Shown here piece by piece: positions 18,591 through 28,936 of a DNA stretch of 46,926 nucleotides. The notes beneath the pieces were generated by a model that searched no databases, had not been told where the DNA came from, and saw only the letters and a program-made list of their open reading frames with translations. A program made the position numbers and the translations under genes. This DNA comes from Burkholderiaceae bacterium (GTDB taxonomy: Bacteria; Pseudomonadota; Gammaproteobacteria; Burkholderiales; Burkholderiaceae_E). How positions within the stretch are numbered: the first letter of the stretch is position 1; the number at the start of each line of letters is the position of its first letter. Where the stretch lies: assembly GCA_024637395.1 (NCBI GenBank), contig JAGXFG010000048.1, forward strand, positions 1 through 46,926. The letters run 5' to 3'.

Positions 18591-18600
18591 TAGCATGCTA
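18591..18600. promoter_or_regulatory. 10-bp palindrome upstream of the peptide-type operon
   Basis: TAGCATGCTA is a perfect palindrome about 45 bp before the binding-protein start, in the region where the promoter should lie. A TTGAGT hexamer is found on the minus strand a little upstream, but no convincing -10 goes with it. It could be an operator; no regulator gene is adjacent. Confidence 0.2.
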
Positions 18601-18668
18601 GCACGCCGTTTCCACTCAACATATCGGTGCTTTCCCCCTTGGAGCTTGGCCTCTCCCGGTGCGTGCGC

Positions 18669-18709
18669 GCCACTGCCGAACCTGCCGGGCCAGCAGGCTC
18701 GGCACTGGC
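18669..18709 (-). terminator. Terminator-like hairpin after the methyltransferase gene
   Basis: A 17-bp near-perfect inverted repeat (18669-18685 against 18693-18709, two non-Watson-Crick positions, 7-nt loop) begins 10 nt after the methyltransferase stop on the minus strand. No T-run follows, so termination may be Rho-assisted or the structure may only stabilise the 3' end. Confidence 0.4.
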
Positions 18710-18718
18710 ACGAACCAC

Positions 18719-19330
18719 TCAGGTGGCCGCCCCCCAGCTGTGATAACTGGCGAACCGCGGTGACGAGACATAGCCCGATTCCAGCCGCTCGATCCGGAAT
18801 CCGGCGCGCTGGATCAGCGCGGCAATCGGCCGGTTGAGATGACAGCCACCGGCGATTCTGCACCAGAGCGGATCGATCCGATTCTGCCAGCGCCGCACGC
18901 CCTCGTCGGGCGCGTCGCCATGCTCGCAAAACACCAGTTCGCCGCCGGGGCGCAGCACGCGGCGGATTTCGGCGAGCGCGGCAGTGACGTCGGGGATGGT
19001 GCACAACGAAAAGGTGACGACCACGGTGTCGGCCACCGCGTGGGCAAGCGGAATATCCTCGGCGCTGCTGGGCAGGTATTCAACCGGAAATGGCGCGCCG
19101 GCCACCCGCGAGCGCGCCAGCCCCCAGCTTGCTCGCGAAGGTTCGAGCGCCCAGAGATGATCGACCCGGTGGTCCTGGTAGTAGGGGATGTTGTGGCCCG
19201 TGCCGAAGCCGACCTCGAGCACCCGGCCATGGGCCGCCGGCACGACCTTCTCGCGCTGCCGGCGCATCGATCCGGATCCGCAGACGCAGTTGACGAGATG
19301 CGGCAGCACGTGCCGTTCGTACAGGCTCAT
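18719..19330 (-). CDS. Class I SAM-dependent methyltransferase
   Basis: A 203-residue methyltransferase with motif I VLEVGFGTGHNIPYY near residues 37-51. An acidic residue at the end of strand 2 follows (WALEPS), and the post-motif region EIRRVLRPGGELVFCEHG is typical of the Methyltransf_11 fold. Short length and lack of a recognisable substrate domain leave the acceptor unknown. The CVCG and HLNRPI segments resemble a group of small uncharacterised methyltransferases. It starts 13 bp downstream of the nitrilase gene and is probably co-transcribed with it. Confidence 0.8.
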   Translation of the reverse strand: MSLYERHVLPHLVNCVCGSGSMRRQREKVVPAAHGRVLEVGFGTGHNIPYYQDHRVDHLWALEPSRASWGLARSRVAGAPFPVEYLPSSAEDIPLAHAVADTVVVTFSLCTIPDVTAALAEIRRVLRPGGELVFCEHGDAPDEGVRRWQNRIDPLWCRIAGGCHLNRPIAALIQRAGFRIERLESGYVSSPRFASYHSWGAAT

Positions 19331-19343
19331 GGCAGGCGTGCGT

Positions 19344-20294
19344 TCAGGCCGGCGGCTTGCGGGTCACGACCGGTAGCATCGGCTCTTCGTTGACGACCAG
19401 CTGGAAGACATCCGGACGGCTGTAGTGGCCGGAAACGTCGAAATCGAACTTGCCGCGGCCGATGTCGCCGGGGTCGAGTTCGGCGCTCAGGATGGTTTCG
19501 CCGGTGAAGTCGGGACCGGCGAGCACATTGCCCAGCGGATCGATGATCGCGCTGCCGCCGCGCATCAGCACCGCATCGGCTGAATCACCCAGCGTGACCC
19601 GCTCCGGTCCGACGAAGTCGCCGCGATGCAGGTACTGGCAGGCGGTGAGCACGAAGCAGCGGCCCTCGAGCGCGATGTGCCTCATGCTCGGCAGCCAGGT
19701 GTCGCGGTCGTCCGCGGTCGGCGCGCAATAGAACTGCACGCCCTTGGCGTACATCGCCATGCGCAGCATCGGCATGTAGTTTTCCCAGCAGATCACCGAA
19801 CCGATCCGGCCAAAGGGCGCATCCACCACGGTCAGGGTCGAGCCGTCGCCGAAGCCCCAGATCACGCGCTCCATCACCGTGGGCATCAGCTTGCGGTGCT
19901 TGCCCAGCAGGCTGCCGTCAGGGCCGAAGAACAGCACGGTGCAATAGCAGGTGCCGCCCTCGCGCTCGATCACCCCGATCACGACGAAGGCGCGGGCCGC
20001 GGCCGCGGCCTCGCCGAGTTGTTGGGTCTCGGGCCCGGGAACCGTGATCGCGGCTGCGAGATAGGCGCGGAATTCCTCCCGCCCCAGCGGATCGCGCGCG
20101 CCCACCACCAGGCCGTAGTTCATGCCTTTCGGATAACCGGGGATAAACGCCTCGGGAAAAACCACCAGCTCGGCGCCGGTGGCCGCCGCCTCGGCGGTCA
20201 GACGAACCGCCTTGCTCACGCACGCTGCGGTGTCGAACGGAATCGCGCCAGCCTGTACGACGGCGACCTTGATCGTGGGAGAGGTGGTGGCCAT
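19344..20294 (-). CDS. Nitrilase (carbon-nitrogen hydrolase family)
   Basis: A 316-residue true nitrilase that hydrolyses nitriles to carboxylic acids and ammonia. The catalytic triad is visible: Glu48 in FPEAFIPGYPKG, the lysine in KHRKLMPT (Lys135) and Cys169 in SVICWENYMP. The CWENY motif and the ERVIWGFGDGS segment mark branch 1 nitrilases rather than amidases or beta-ureidopropionases. A CGGAG sequence lies near the ATG at 20294. No regulator or aldoxime dehydratase gene is adjacent. Substrate preference between aliphatic, aromatic and arylaceto-nitriles cannot be decided. Confidence 0.9.
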   Translation of the reverse strand: MATTSPTIKVAVVQAGAIPFDTAACVSKAVRLTAEAAATGAELVVFPEAFIPGYPKGMNYGLVVGARDPLGREEFRAYLAAAITVPGPETQQLGEAAAAARAFVVIGVIEREGGTCYCTVLFFGPDGSLLGKHRKLMPTVMERVIWGFGDGSTLTVVDAPFGRIGSVICWENYMPMLRMAMYAKGVQFYCAPTADDRDTWLPSMRHIALEGRCFVLTACQYLHRGDFVGPERVTLGDSADAVLMRGGSAIIDPLGNVLAGPDFTGETILSAELDPGDIGRGKFDFDVSGHYSRPDVFQLVVNEEPMLPVVTRKPPA

Positions 20295-20403
20295 GTCGGG
20301 CTCCGTTGTACATTAGTTGACTCGATGCACGCCGTTTCCGGCCATTTGGACCGGGACGTCTGGCTCTCGTCGAGATTCGCTGAAACCAAGGGGAGAAAAT
20401 AGC

Positions 20404-20691
20404 ATGTCCAATGTCGGTTACCACGAGCCCATAGAGGAGATTTCTAATGAAACACGCGATATGCATCGGGCGATAGTTTCCCTGATGGAAGAGCTGGAAG
20501 CCGTTGATTGGTATAACCAGCGCTCTGATGCATGCAAGGATCCGGAATTGAAGGCCATTCTCGAGCACAATCGCGACGAGGAGAAAGAGCACGCCGCCAT
20601 GGTGTTGGAGTGGATTCGGCGCAAGGACCCAACATTTTCCGGAGAACTGAAAGATTACCTGTTCACCGAGAAACAGCTTGCCCACAAATAG
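20404..20691 (+). CDS. Encapsulated-ferritin (EncFtn) family protein without targeting peptide
   Basis: A 95-residue, two-helix ferritin-like protein closely resembling the Rhodospirillum rubrum EncFtn as I recall it. The segments RAIVSLMEELEAVDWYNQR and HNRDEEKEHAAMVLEWIRR carry the ferroxidase residues, here Glu30, Glu60 and His63 (equivalent to E32, E62 and H65), with Trp36 and Tyr37 also kept. EncFtn decamers oxidise Fe(II) but store iron only inside an encapsulin shell. This protein ends soon after the second helix (TEKQLAHK) with no SLGIGSL- or LTVGSL-like encapsulin-targeting tail, and no encapsulin gene is in the window. An AAGGGGAG ribosome binding site supports the ATG at 20404. It precedes a cation/proton antiporter gene by 49 bp. 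Confidence 0.88.
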   Translation: MSNVGYHEPIEEISNETRDMHRAIVSLMEELEAVDWYNQRSDACKDPELKAILEHNRDEEKEHAAMVLEWIRRKDPTFSGELKDYLFTEKQLAHK

Positions 20692-20740
20692 CAGTCGCTG
20701 GCTCGAGTTGGGGGATGGACGTTAGCCCTCGACGCAATCC

Positions 20741-22054
20741 ATGACAAACGCGGACTGGTTTCTGCTGGTGGGTGGCCTGTTGCTCGCGCGGGGCTTGACT
20801 TCGTCGATGCTCAAGCGCCTTCCGGTCACACCCGCCATTGTCTATCTGGCGTTGGGAGTGCTGGTCGGGCCGACGGTGCTCGAACTGTTCCACTTCAATC
20901 CGCTCAAGGAATCAGCGCTGCTCGAGGTGCTGACCGAAGTGGCGGTGTTGATTTCGCTGTTTTCCGCCGGTGTCAAGATGCCCGTGCCGGTCGGTTTCCC
21001 CCGCTGGCGTACACCGATATTGTTGGCCACGGCTTCCATGGCGGTCAGCGTCGGGGCGGTCGCCGCCTTCGCCTACTACGCACTCGGTTTGTCGCCTGGT
21101 GCCGGGGTCTTGCTGGGTGCGATCCTGGCGCCCACCGATCCGGTGCTTGCGACCGATGTCCAGATCCGCCATCCCGGTGATCGCGACCAACTCCGCTTCA
21201 CCTTGACCTGCGAAGCGGGCATGAACGACGGCAGCGCCTTTCCGTTTGTGATGCTGGGACTGGGATTGCTCGGGCTGCACGAGATCGGTGACTTCGGTCT
21301 GCGCTGGGCGCTGGTGGAGGTGCTGTGGGCCACGGTGGCGGGAATCGCCATCGGGGTCATTTCCGGCGCTGCGCTGGCCCGTCTGGCATGGAAACTGCGC
21401 GGCGATCCGCCCGAGCACAAGCTCATGGACGACTTCCTCGGGCTCGGCCTGATCGGCGTCGTATACGGTTTGAGCGTGCTGCTCAATGCGTGGGGATTCC
21501 TGGCGGTATTTTTTGCTGCCGTTGCGCTGCGCCAGACTGAACATAAACTGGCCGGCGCCCGACGGGATTCCCCCGATCGGCCCCAAACCGATGGAATCAA
21601 ACCGGAAGCGGCAAGCGCCAGCCTGGACAGTCATCCCGCGCCGAGCGTCAGTCAAGGATCGCTGGTATTCAAGGAACATCTGGAGCGGCTCTCGGAAATG
21701 GTGCTCATTCTGCTGCTCGGTGGCACGCTGTTTCTCGATTCCTGGAGCTGGCGTGCGGTGGGGCTTGCGCTGTTTCTCTTTACGGTGGCACGCCCGGTCA
21801 GCGTCCTCGCCGGCCTGTTGGCGACCCGCACTTCGTGGCCGATACGCGGCATGGTGGGCTGGTTCGGGGTACGCGGCATCGGTTCCCTGTACTACCTGAT
21901 GTATGCCATACAGCACGGTCTCCCCGAGGATCTGGCCGTGGAGCTGATCCAATTGACGTTCATTGCGGTAGCGCTGTCCATTCTCGTCCACGGAATCAGC
22001 GTCAAGCCGCTGATGAGTTGGTTCTGGCGGCGCCGTAGAGGGCAAGCTCCATGA
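20741..22054 (+). CDS. CPA1-family sodium/proton antiporter (NhaP-type)
   Basis: A 437-residue integral membrane protein with about 12 hydrophobic segments. LGAILAPTDPVLATDVQ and CEAGMNDGSAFPFVMLGL contain the TD and ND residues that bind the cation and proton in CPA1 antiporters. A hydrophilic loop of about 50 residues (near 265-315, Ser/Pro/Asp rich) interrupts the helices before the last third, longer than in many relatives. The ATG at 20741 lacks a strong ribosome binding site. It probably shares a transcript with the ferritin-like gene 49 bp upstream. Confidence 0.85.
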   Translation: MTNADWFLLVGGLLLARGLTSSMLKRLPVTPAIVYLALGVLVGPTVLELFHFNPLKESALLEVLTEVAVLISLFSAGVKMPVPVGFPRWRTPILLATASMAVSVGAVAAFAYYALGLSPGAGVLLGAILAPTDPVLATDVQIRHPGDRDQLRFTLTCEAGMNDGSAFPFVMLGLGLLGLHEIGDFGLRWALVEVLWATVAGIAIGVISGAALARLAWKLRGDPPEHKLMDDFLGLGLIGVVYGLSVLLNAWGFLAVFFAAVALRQTEHKLAGARRDSPDRPQTDGIKPEAASASLDSHPAPSVSQGSLVFKEHLERLSEMVLILLLGGTLFLDSWSWRAVGLALFLFTVARPVSVLAGLLATRTSWPIRGMVGWFGVRGIGSLYYLMYAIQHGLPEDLAVELIQLTFIAVALSILVHGISVKPLMSWFWRRRRGQAP

Positions 22055-22084
22055 CCCGAGAGCGATTGACGATCTCGCGCACGA

Positions 22085-22116
22085 CGGGGCGCTCAACACG
22101 GGATCGCTGCGCCCCG
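22085..22116. terminator. Inverted repeat between convergent antiporter and peroxidase genes
   Basis: CGGGGCGC (22085-22092) is perfectly inverted at 22109-22116 across a 16-nt loop, in the 70-bp gap between two convergent genes. Position suggests a shared terminator. No T-run is present on either side. Confidence 0.3.
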
Positions 22117-22124
22117 GCGCCTGC

Positions 22125-23006
22125 TCAGATGCCGAGCGCGGTCAGGTTCAATCGGCCCGACACCATCGGCGGGCACCAGTAGTAGCTGCCCGTCACCGGG
22201 CGGGTGAAGCGGAACAGGGCGTCGACGACGCCATCCTCGGCGCCGACCATGCGCGCAAGCACGGCCTCGAAGGCGTCGAAGCTCTTCCCAAAGGCGACGA
22301 ACACCAGGCCTTCGCCACTGGCATCGGCCCAGGGAACCGAACGGCGCAGGACGAAGGCCTGCGGGTCGAAGCTCTCCTGGGTCGTGCGCTTGACGTGGGC
22401 CGACTCCGGCGCGTCGTCGATCTCCTGGTTATCGCTGATCCTGCGCCCGAACGTGTGGTCACGCTCGGTCTGACGCATCGCCCCGAAGGCGTCGAGATCG
22501 TGGATCCATCGCTGGACTGCGACAAAGCTCGAGCCAGCCATGCCAGCGCCACCGCCGCTGACCAGGGCCGCGGCCACCGCTGCTTCATCGGTCGGGTTCT
22601 CGGTGCCATACTCGTACCCGGTAAGGTCGAGCTTCTCGCTGTAAAGGAAGCCGTCGATCGTGCTCTCAAGACGGAATGCCGGGGACAGCGCCGCACGAAT
22701 TGCGCGGCCGCGGTGCAGCAACACCCCGGGGTCTTCGCCGCGCAGCCAGCACCACAGGGCCGCCGGGGTCGATGGCACCGCCACGGCGGCGCCGCTGTGA
22801 ACTGGAAAGTCGCGCAACCCCGGGATCTCGACCGCCAGAGCACTGACCAGTGGACTGCCGACCGCCACCACCGCCCCGTCACCTTCGATCAGGCCGCGCA
22901 ACCCCGCCAGCGCGGGGCGGGGGTCAATGCCGGGCGAGAGCGCGAACGAAAGGTAGCGGGAATGGGTCGGCAGGTCGCCGAGGATGCCGGGTTGTGATCT
23001 GTTCAT
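22125..23006 (-). CDS. DyP-type haem peroxidase with a substituted GxxDG aspartate
   Basis: A 293-residue dye-decolourising-type peroxidase. Family motifs seen are GTENPTDEAAVA near residue 134, FVAVQRWIHDLDAF, the likely proximal haem ligand His204 in ESAHVKRT, LRRSVPW with the distal-side Arg, and the C-terminal TGSYYWCPP. The normally invariant distal Asp of the GxxDG motif is Tyr133 (GYEYG; codon TAT at 22610-22608), a one-base change from GAT. That Asp normally assists peroxide cleavage, so activity may be altered. No cleavable signal is present. The start at 23006 gives the usual length; an earlier ATG at 23066 would add 20 residues. DyPs are common encapsulin cargo, but no shell gene is present here. 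Confidence 0.85.
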   Translation of the reverse strand: MNRSQPGILGDLPTHSRYLSFALSPGIDPRPALAGLRGLIEGDGAVVAVGSPLVSALAVEIPGLRDFPVHSGAAVAVPSTPAALWCWLRGEDPGVLLHRGRAIRAALSPAFRLESTIDGFLYSEKLDLTGYEYGTENPTDEAAVAAALVSGGGAGMAGSSFVAVQRWIHDLDAFGAMRQTERDHTFGRRISDNQEIDDAPESAHVKRTTQESFDPQAFVLRRSVPWADASGEGLVFVAFGKSFDAFEAVLARMVGAEDGVVDALFRFTRPVTGSYYWCPPMVSGRLNLTALGI

Positions 23007-23109
23007 GGTCGTCGCCGGTTGCTCGCTCCAGGGCCGGCGAAAGCCGCCGGAAAATTCCCCGGCCATCCCGATCCTGTCAGCTTCATTCTAGCGACTAGTC
23101 GGCGCCGGG

Positions 23110-25146
23110 TCAGTCATCCGGCGCTGGCGGTTTCTTGCTGGCGAGCAGGTCACGCAGCCCGTCGAGCCGTCCGCGAGCAGCAGCACCAGTGATCGTGGCG
23201 GCTGCCGGGGCGCGCGCGGCGAGTTCCATTTCGGCGATGAACCGCGACGGTTCACGGCCGAACTTCTCCTTGCCCCGGCGCCTGGTGTTGCACCAGGTGA
23301 GGGTCAGGCTGCGCTGCGCGCGGGTGACCGCGACATACATCAGGCGGCGCTCTTCCTCGATATGGGCGGCAAGCGTCGCCGCTGCTGCCGGACCGGCGGT
23401 GAGTTCGTCCTCGACCAGTCCGCCGTGATGCGGCAACAGTCCCTCCTCGCAGCCGGCAACGTAGACATGCGGGAACTCCAGCCCCTTGGCGGCGTGGATG
23501 GTGGTCAGGCGCACTGCGTCGCCGTCGCTGCGCTGCTGGTCGATCTGCGACAGCAGGGTGACGGTCTGGGCGAGCTGCAGCAGGTTGTCGCCTTCCTGCT
23601 CGGCACGTTGTTCGAGCCAGCCGATGAAGTCGGTGACGTTGGTCCACTTGCCGGCGGCGACCTTGTCGTCGTTGCTGGCGAACAGATGCTCGCGATATTC
23701 GATGCCGCTCACCAGGTCGGCCAACACCTGGGCCGCAGGCTCGCGGCTGGCGCGGTAGGCGATGCGATTGATGAACGATCCGAAGGTACGCAAGTCTTCG
23801 AGGTGGCGCGCGCCGAGCCGCGCTTCTAGCCCGGTCTCGAAGAGCGCCGCGAACATCGACAGCTGGCGCTCGCCGGCATAAGTGCCGAGGGCCGCGAGGG
23901 TCACCGTGCCGACGCCGCGCTTGGGCGTGGTGATCGCGCGGATGAAGGCGGGATCGTCGTCGTCGTTGACCAGCAGGCGCAGGTAGGCCAACAAATCACG
24001 GATTTCCGCGCGCTCGAAGAAGCTCTGCCCGCCGGAGATCACGTAGGGCACCTTCTCCTTGCGCAGCATCTGCTCGAAGACCCGCGCCTGATGGTTGCCG
24101 CGATAGAGGATCGCAAAATCCGACCAACCCAGCCGGCGTTCGAAACGCAGTGCCTGCAACCGCATCGTGATCGACTCGGCCTCGGCCTGGTCGTCTTCGC
24201 ACATCACCACCGTGATCGGATCGCCGACGCCGAGCTCAGACCAGAGGCGCTTCTCATGGAGCTTGGGGTTGTGGCCGATCAGGTGGTTGGCAGCCCCCAG
24301 GATCGTGGTGCTCGAGCGGTAGTTCTGTTCGAGTTTGATGACCTTGAGCTGCGGGTAGTCGGTGCCCAGGCGCTGGAGGTTCTCGAGGGTGGCGCCGCGC
24401 CAGCCGTAGATCGACTGATCGTCGTCGCCAACGGCGGTGAACGCTGCCCGCGGCCCGGCGAGCAGGCGCAGCAGTTCGTACTGGCAGGCGTTGGTATCCT
24501 GATATTCGTCGACCAGCAGGTAGCGCATCGTTTCCTGCCAGGCCTGCGCCACCTCGGCGTGGGCGCGCAGGAGCTGCACCGGCAGGCGAATCAGGTCGTC
24601 AAAGTCCACCGCCTGGTAAGCGACCAGCGTGGCGGCATAGTCGCGATAGGCCCGCACTGCCTGGCGCTCGGCCTCGGTGGCTGCCACCAGAGCCGCCTGG
24701 TCAGGCTCGAGCAGCGCGTTCTTCCACAGCGAGATCCGCTGCAGCGTGGCCCGCGCCGCCTTGCGGTCGGTGGTCCCCAGCGCGGTCTGGACGATGTTGG
24801 TGGCGTCCTCGCCGTCGAGGATCGAGAACGCCCGCTTGAGCCCGAGCCGGCTGCCGTCGCGCCGCAGGATGCGCACCCCGAGCGAATGAAAGGTCGACAC
24901 GCTCGGCGCCCGCCCGCGGGTCGCGCCCGGCAGCATCGGCTTGAGCCGGTCGGACATCTCGCGGGCCGCCTTGTTGGTGAAAGTGATCGCGCCGATCGCT
25001 GCCGGATCGAAACCCGACTCCACCAGGTGGACGATCTTCTGCGTGATGACCCGGGTCTTGCCGCTGCCGGCGCCGGCGATCACCAGGCAGGGCCCGTCGA
25101 GATAGCGGATCGCCGCGCGCTGCGCGGCGTTCAGGGAACTGGACAT
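23110..25146 (-). CDS. rep: ATP-dependent DNA helicase Rep (UvrD/Rep superfamily 1)
   Basis: A 678-residue 3'-5' SF1A helicase. It has a Q motif near the N-terminus (LNAAQRAAI), Walker A GAGSGKT at about 25-31, motif Ia TFTNKAA, Walker B LLVDEYQDTN, motif III VGDDDQSIYGWRGA, motif IV LEQNYRSS and motif V/VI TIHAAKGLEF and VAVTRAQRSL. The opening matches Rep rather than UvrD or PcrA, and the length agrees (E. coli Rep is 673). It helps replication past protein blocks and at PriA-dependent restart, fitting its position 15 bp downstream of priA on the same strand. Confidence 0.92.
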   Translation of the reverse strand: MSSSLNAAQRAAIRYLDGPCLVIAGAGSGKTRVITQKIVHLVESGFDPAAIGAITFTNKAAREMSDRLKPMLPGATRGRAPSVSTFHSLGVRILRRDGSRLGLKRAFSILDGEDATNIVQTALGTTDRKAARATLQRISLWKNALLEPDQAALVAATEAERQAVRAYRDYAATLVAYQAVDFDDLIRLPVQLLRAHAEVAQAWQETMRYLLVDEYQDTNACQYELLRLLAGPRAAFTAVGDDDQSIYGWRGATLENLQRLGTDYPQLKVIKLEQNYRSSTTILGAANHLIGHNPKLHEKRLWSELGVGDPITVVMCEDDQAEAESITMRLQALRFERRLGWSDFAILYRGNHQARVFEQMLRKEKVPYVISGGQSFFERAEIRDLLAYLRLLVNDDDDPAFIRAITTPKRGVGTVTLAALGTYAGERQLSMFAALFETGLEARLGARHLEDLRTFGSFINRIAYRASREPAAQVLADLVSGIEYREHLFASNDDKVAAGKWTNVTDFIGWLEQRAEQEGDNLLQLAQTVTLLSQIDQQRSDGDAVRLTTIHAAKGLEFPHVYVAGCEEGLLPHHGGLVEDELTAGPAAAATLAAHIEEERRLMYVAVTRAQRSLTLTWCNTRRRGKEKFGREPSRFIAEMELAARAPAAATITGAAARGRLDGLRDLLASKKPPAPDD

Positions 25147-25161
25147 CGTGGCGTGCCGGAC

Positions 25162-27282
<2,121 letters not shown>

Positions 27283-27661
27283 CGCTGTCCGGGCTCGGTG
27301 AGCACCCGAGACCCAACCGGGGGTGCCGCCGGTTTTGAGAATTTACTTGAGGTTAGGCCAATAACCTTCGCCGCTGTACTGTTTTTCCGCAACCGCGGCT
27401 CCAGCCTGTGGACAAAACTGTGGGCAATTAAGTCAAGGACCTTCGGAATTCCACAGTAATCAGTCGCCGATTTACCCAACTATTGCAGCTCCGCGACGAT
27501 AAACACTGATAATTCAATGCGTTACGCCAATGTCTTGTTAAATACATCGAAACAAACCGCGCAAACCACGGAGAGCCCTGGGATGTGCATAAGTTCGTTC
27601 CGCTCTCCGCGAAACCCTTCCTCAAAGCGCCTTCGCAGGCCTCTTAGAAGCTCGCTGTGCG
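27283..27661. other. 379-bp gene-free, AT-richer region with DnaA-box-like 9-mers
   Basis: No credible gene is seen here and the base composition is visibly less GC-rich than the flanks. On the complementary strand there are TTGTCCACA (27407-27415, one mismatch to TTATCCACA), TTGCCCACA (27419-27427, two mismatches) and TTATGCACA (27584-27592, fits TTWTNCACA), all in the same orientation. An inverted repeat AGGTTA/TAACCT lies at 27350-27367. The stretch 27500-27560 is the most AT-rich. It must also contain the priA upstream region and the hemE 3' end. An origin or DnaA-regulatory role is possible but unproven. Confidence 0.35.
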
Positions 27662-28789
27662 TCAAAGTGAGGGCGCGCTATCCCCGGAGACCCTTTGTTT
27701 CCTGCTGTGCGAGTGCACGGCTTCGACCAGCGCCGAAACGCTCTCCGGCGGGGTGAATTGCGAGATTCCGTGACCCAGATTGAAGATGTGCCCGTGGCCG
27801 GCCTGTGGCCTCCCGTAACTCTCCAGCACCTTGATGGCCTCGGTCTGGATCTGCTCCGGCGTGGCCATCAGGGCCATCGGGTCGAGATTGCCCTGAATCG
27901 CACATTGCGCTCCGACCCGCGCCCGCGCTTCGCCCAGGCCGAGCGTCCAATCGACGCCGACAGCGTCGCACCCCAGCGCAGCGATCTGTTCGATCCAGAT
28001 TCCGCCGCCCTTGGTGAACACGATCGTCGGGACCGATACGCGCTGGCGCACCTGGGTGCCGTCGGATTGTGTGACCAGCTCTTCGCGATCCCGGCACAGC
28101 CCGTCAAGCACCCGGCGTATATAGGCCAGAGAAAATTCCTGGAAGGCTCCGTCGGCCAGCGCCCCACCCCAGGAGTCGAAGATCATCACCGCCTGGGCGC
28201 CGGCCTCGATCTGGGCGTTCAGGTAGGTGGCCACAGCGTCGGCGTTGACGGTGAGAATCCTGTGCATCAGGTCGGGGCGCCGATAGAGCATGGTCTTGAC
28301 CGCCCTGAAGTCGGAACTGCCGCCGCCTTCGACCATGTAGCAGGCCAATGTCCACGGACTGCCGGAAAACCCGATCAGTGGCACTCTGCCGTTGAGCGCA
28401 CCGCGGATGGTGCGCACCGCATCGGTCACGTAGCGCAACTCGGCGCCCGGATCGGGGACTGCGAGCGCTGCGACCGCCGCCTCATCGCGCACCGGGCGCT
28501 CGAACTTCGGACCCTCGCCGTCGGCGAAATACAGCCCGAGTCCCATCGCGTCGGGAATCGTCAGGATGTCGGAGAACAGGATCGCCGCATCGAGCGGAAA
28601 GCGTTCGAGCGGCTGGAGAGTGACCTCGCAGGCCAGTTCCGGGTTCTTGCACAGCGCCAGGAAGCTGCCCGCACGCTTGCGGGTGGCGTTGTATTCCGGC
28701 AGGTAGCGTCCGGCCTGGCGCATCAGCCAGACCGGGGTGTAATCGGTAGGTTCGCGCCGCAGCGCTCGCAGAAAGGTGTCGTTGCTCAA
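27662..28789 (-). CDS. hemE: Uroporphyrinogen decarboxylase
   Basis: A 375-residue haem-biosynthesis enzyme converting uroporphyrinogen III to coproporphyrinogen III in the cytoplasm. It has the N-terminal signature [15 protein letters not shown] with the conserved Arg pair, [13 protein letters not shown] with the essential Asp, [19 protein letters not shown], and the C-terminal region containing FNLGHGI. The start appears to be a TTG at 28789 that gives the usual N-terminus, with GGAAG about 10 nt upstream. The C-terminal tail of about 15 residues after VHSHS is slightly longer than usual. The gene is downstream of plsB with a 147-bp gap holding a TAGAAT -10-like hexamer (28893-28888) but no good -35. 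Confidence 0.95.
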   Translation of the reverse strand: MSNDTFLRALRREPTDYTPVWLMRQAGRYLPEYNATRKRAGSFLALCKNPELACEVTLQPLERFPLDAAILFSDILTIPDAMGLGLYFADGEGPKFERPVRDEAAVAALAVPDPGAELRYVTDAVRTIRGALNGRVPLIGFSGSPWTLACYMVEGGGSSDFRAVKTMLYRRPDLMHRILTVNADAVATYLNAQIEAGAQAVMIFDSWGGALADGAFQEFSLAYIRRVLDGLCRDREELVTQSDGTQVRQRVSVPTIVFTKGGGIWIEQIAALGCDAVGVDWTLGLGEARARVGAQCAIQGNLDPMALMATPEQIQTEAIKVLESYGRPQAGHGHIFNLGHGISQFTPPESVSALVEAVHSHSRKQRVSGDSAPSL

Positions 28790-28936
28790 TGCGGTGGCTT
28801 CCAGTGACGTCCCGGCACCAAGCCGGCCGCGGGCAGTATCGGTGGCGGAGTGCGGCGCGCCCGTGTCCTCGCCGATCCGAACCAGCTATTCTACTTCGCC
28901 CCCGGCGCCGTTATTTGTGGCCCTGAACCGGCCTGC

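Noticed and set aside
22125-23006. An encapsulin-targeting tail on the DyP C-terminus (ends SGRLNLTALGI)
   Set aside because: This ending looks like the normal last strand of DyP proteins of this group and has no flexible linker before it.
27283-27661. Calling this region the chromosomal origin
   Set aside because: Only one box fits the relaxed DnaA consensus, no dnaA gene or skew data are available, and gene orientation argues against it. Kept as a candidate finding only.
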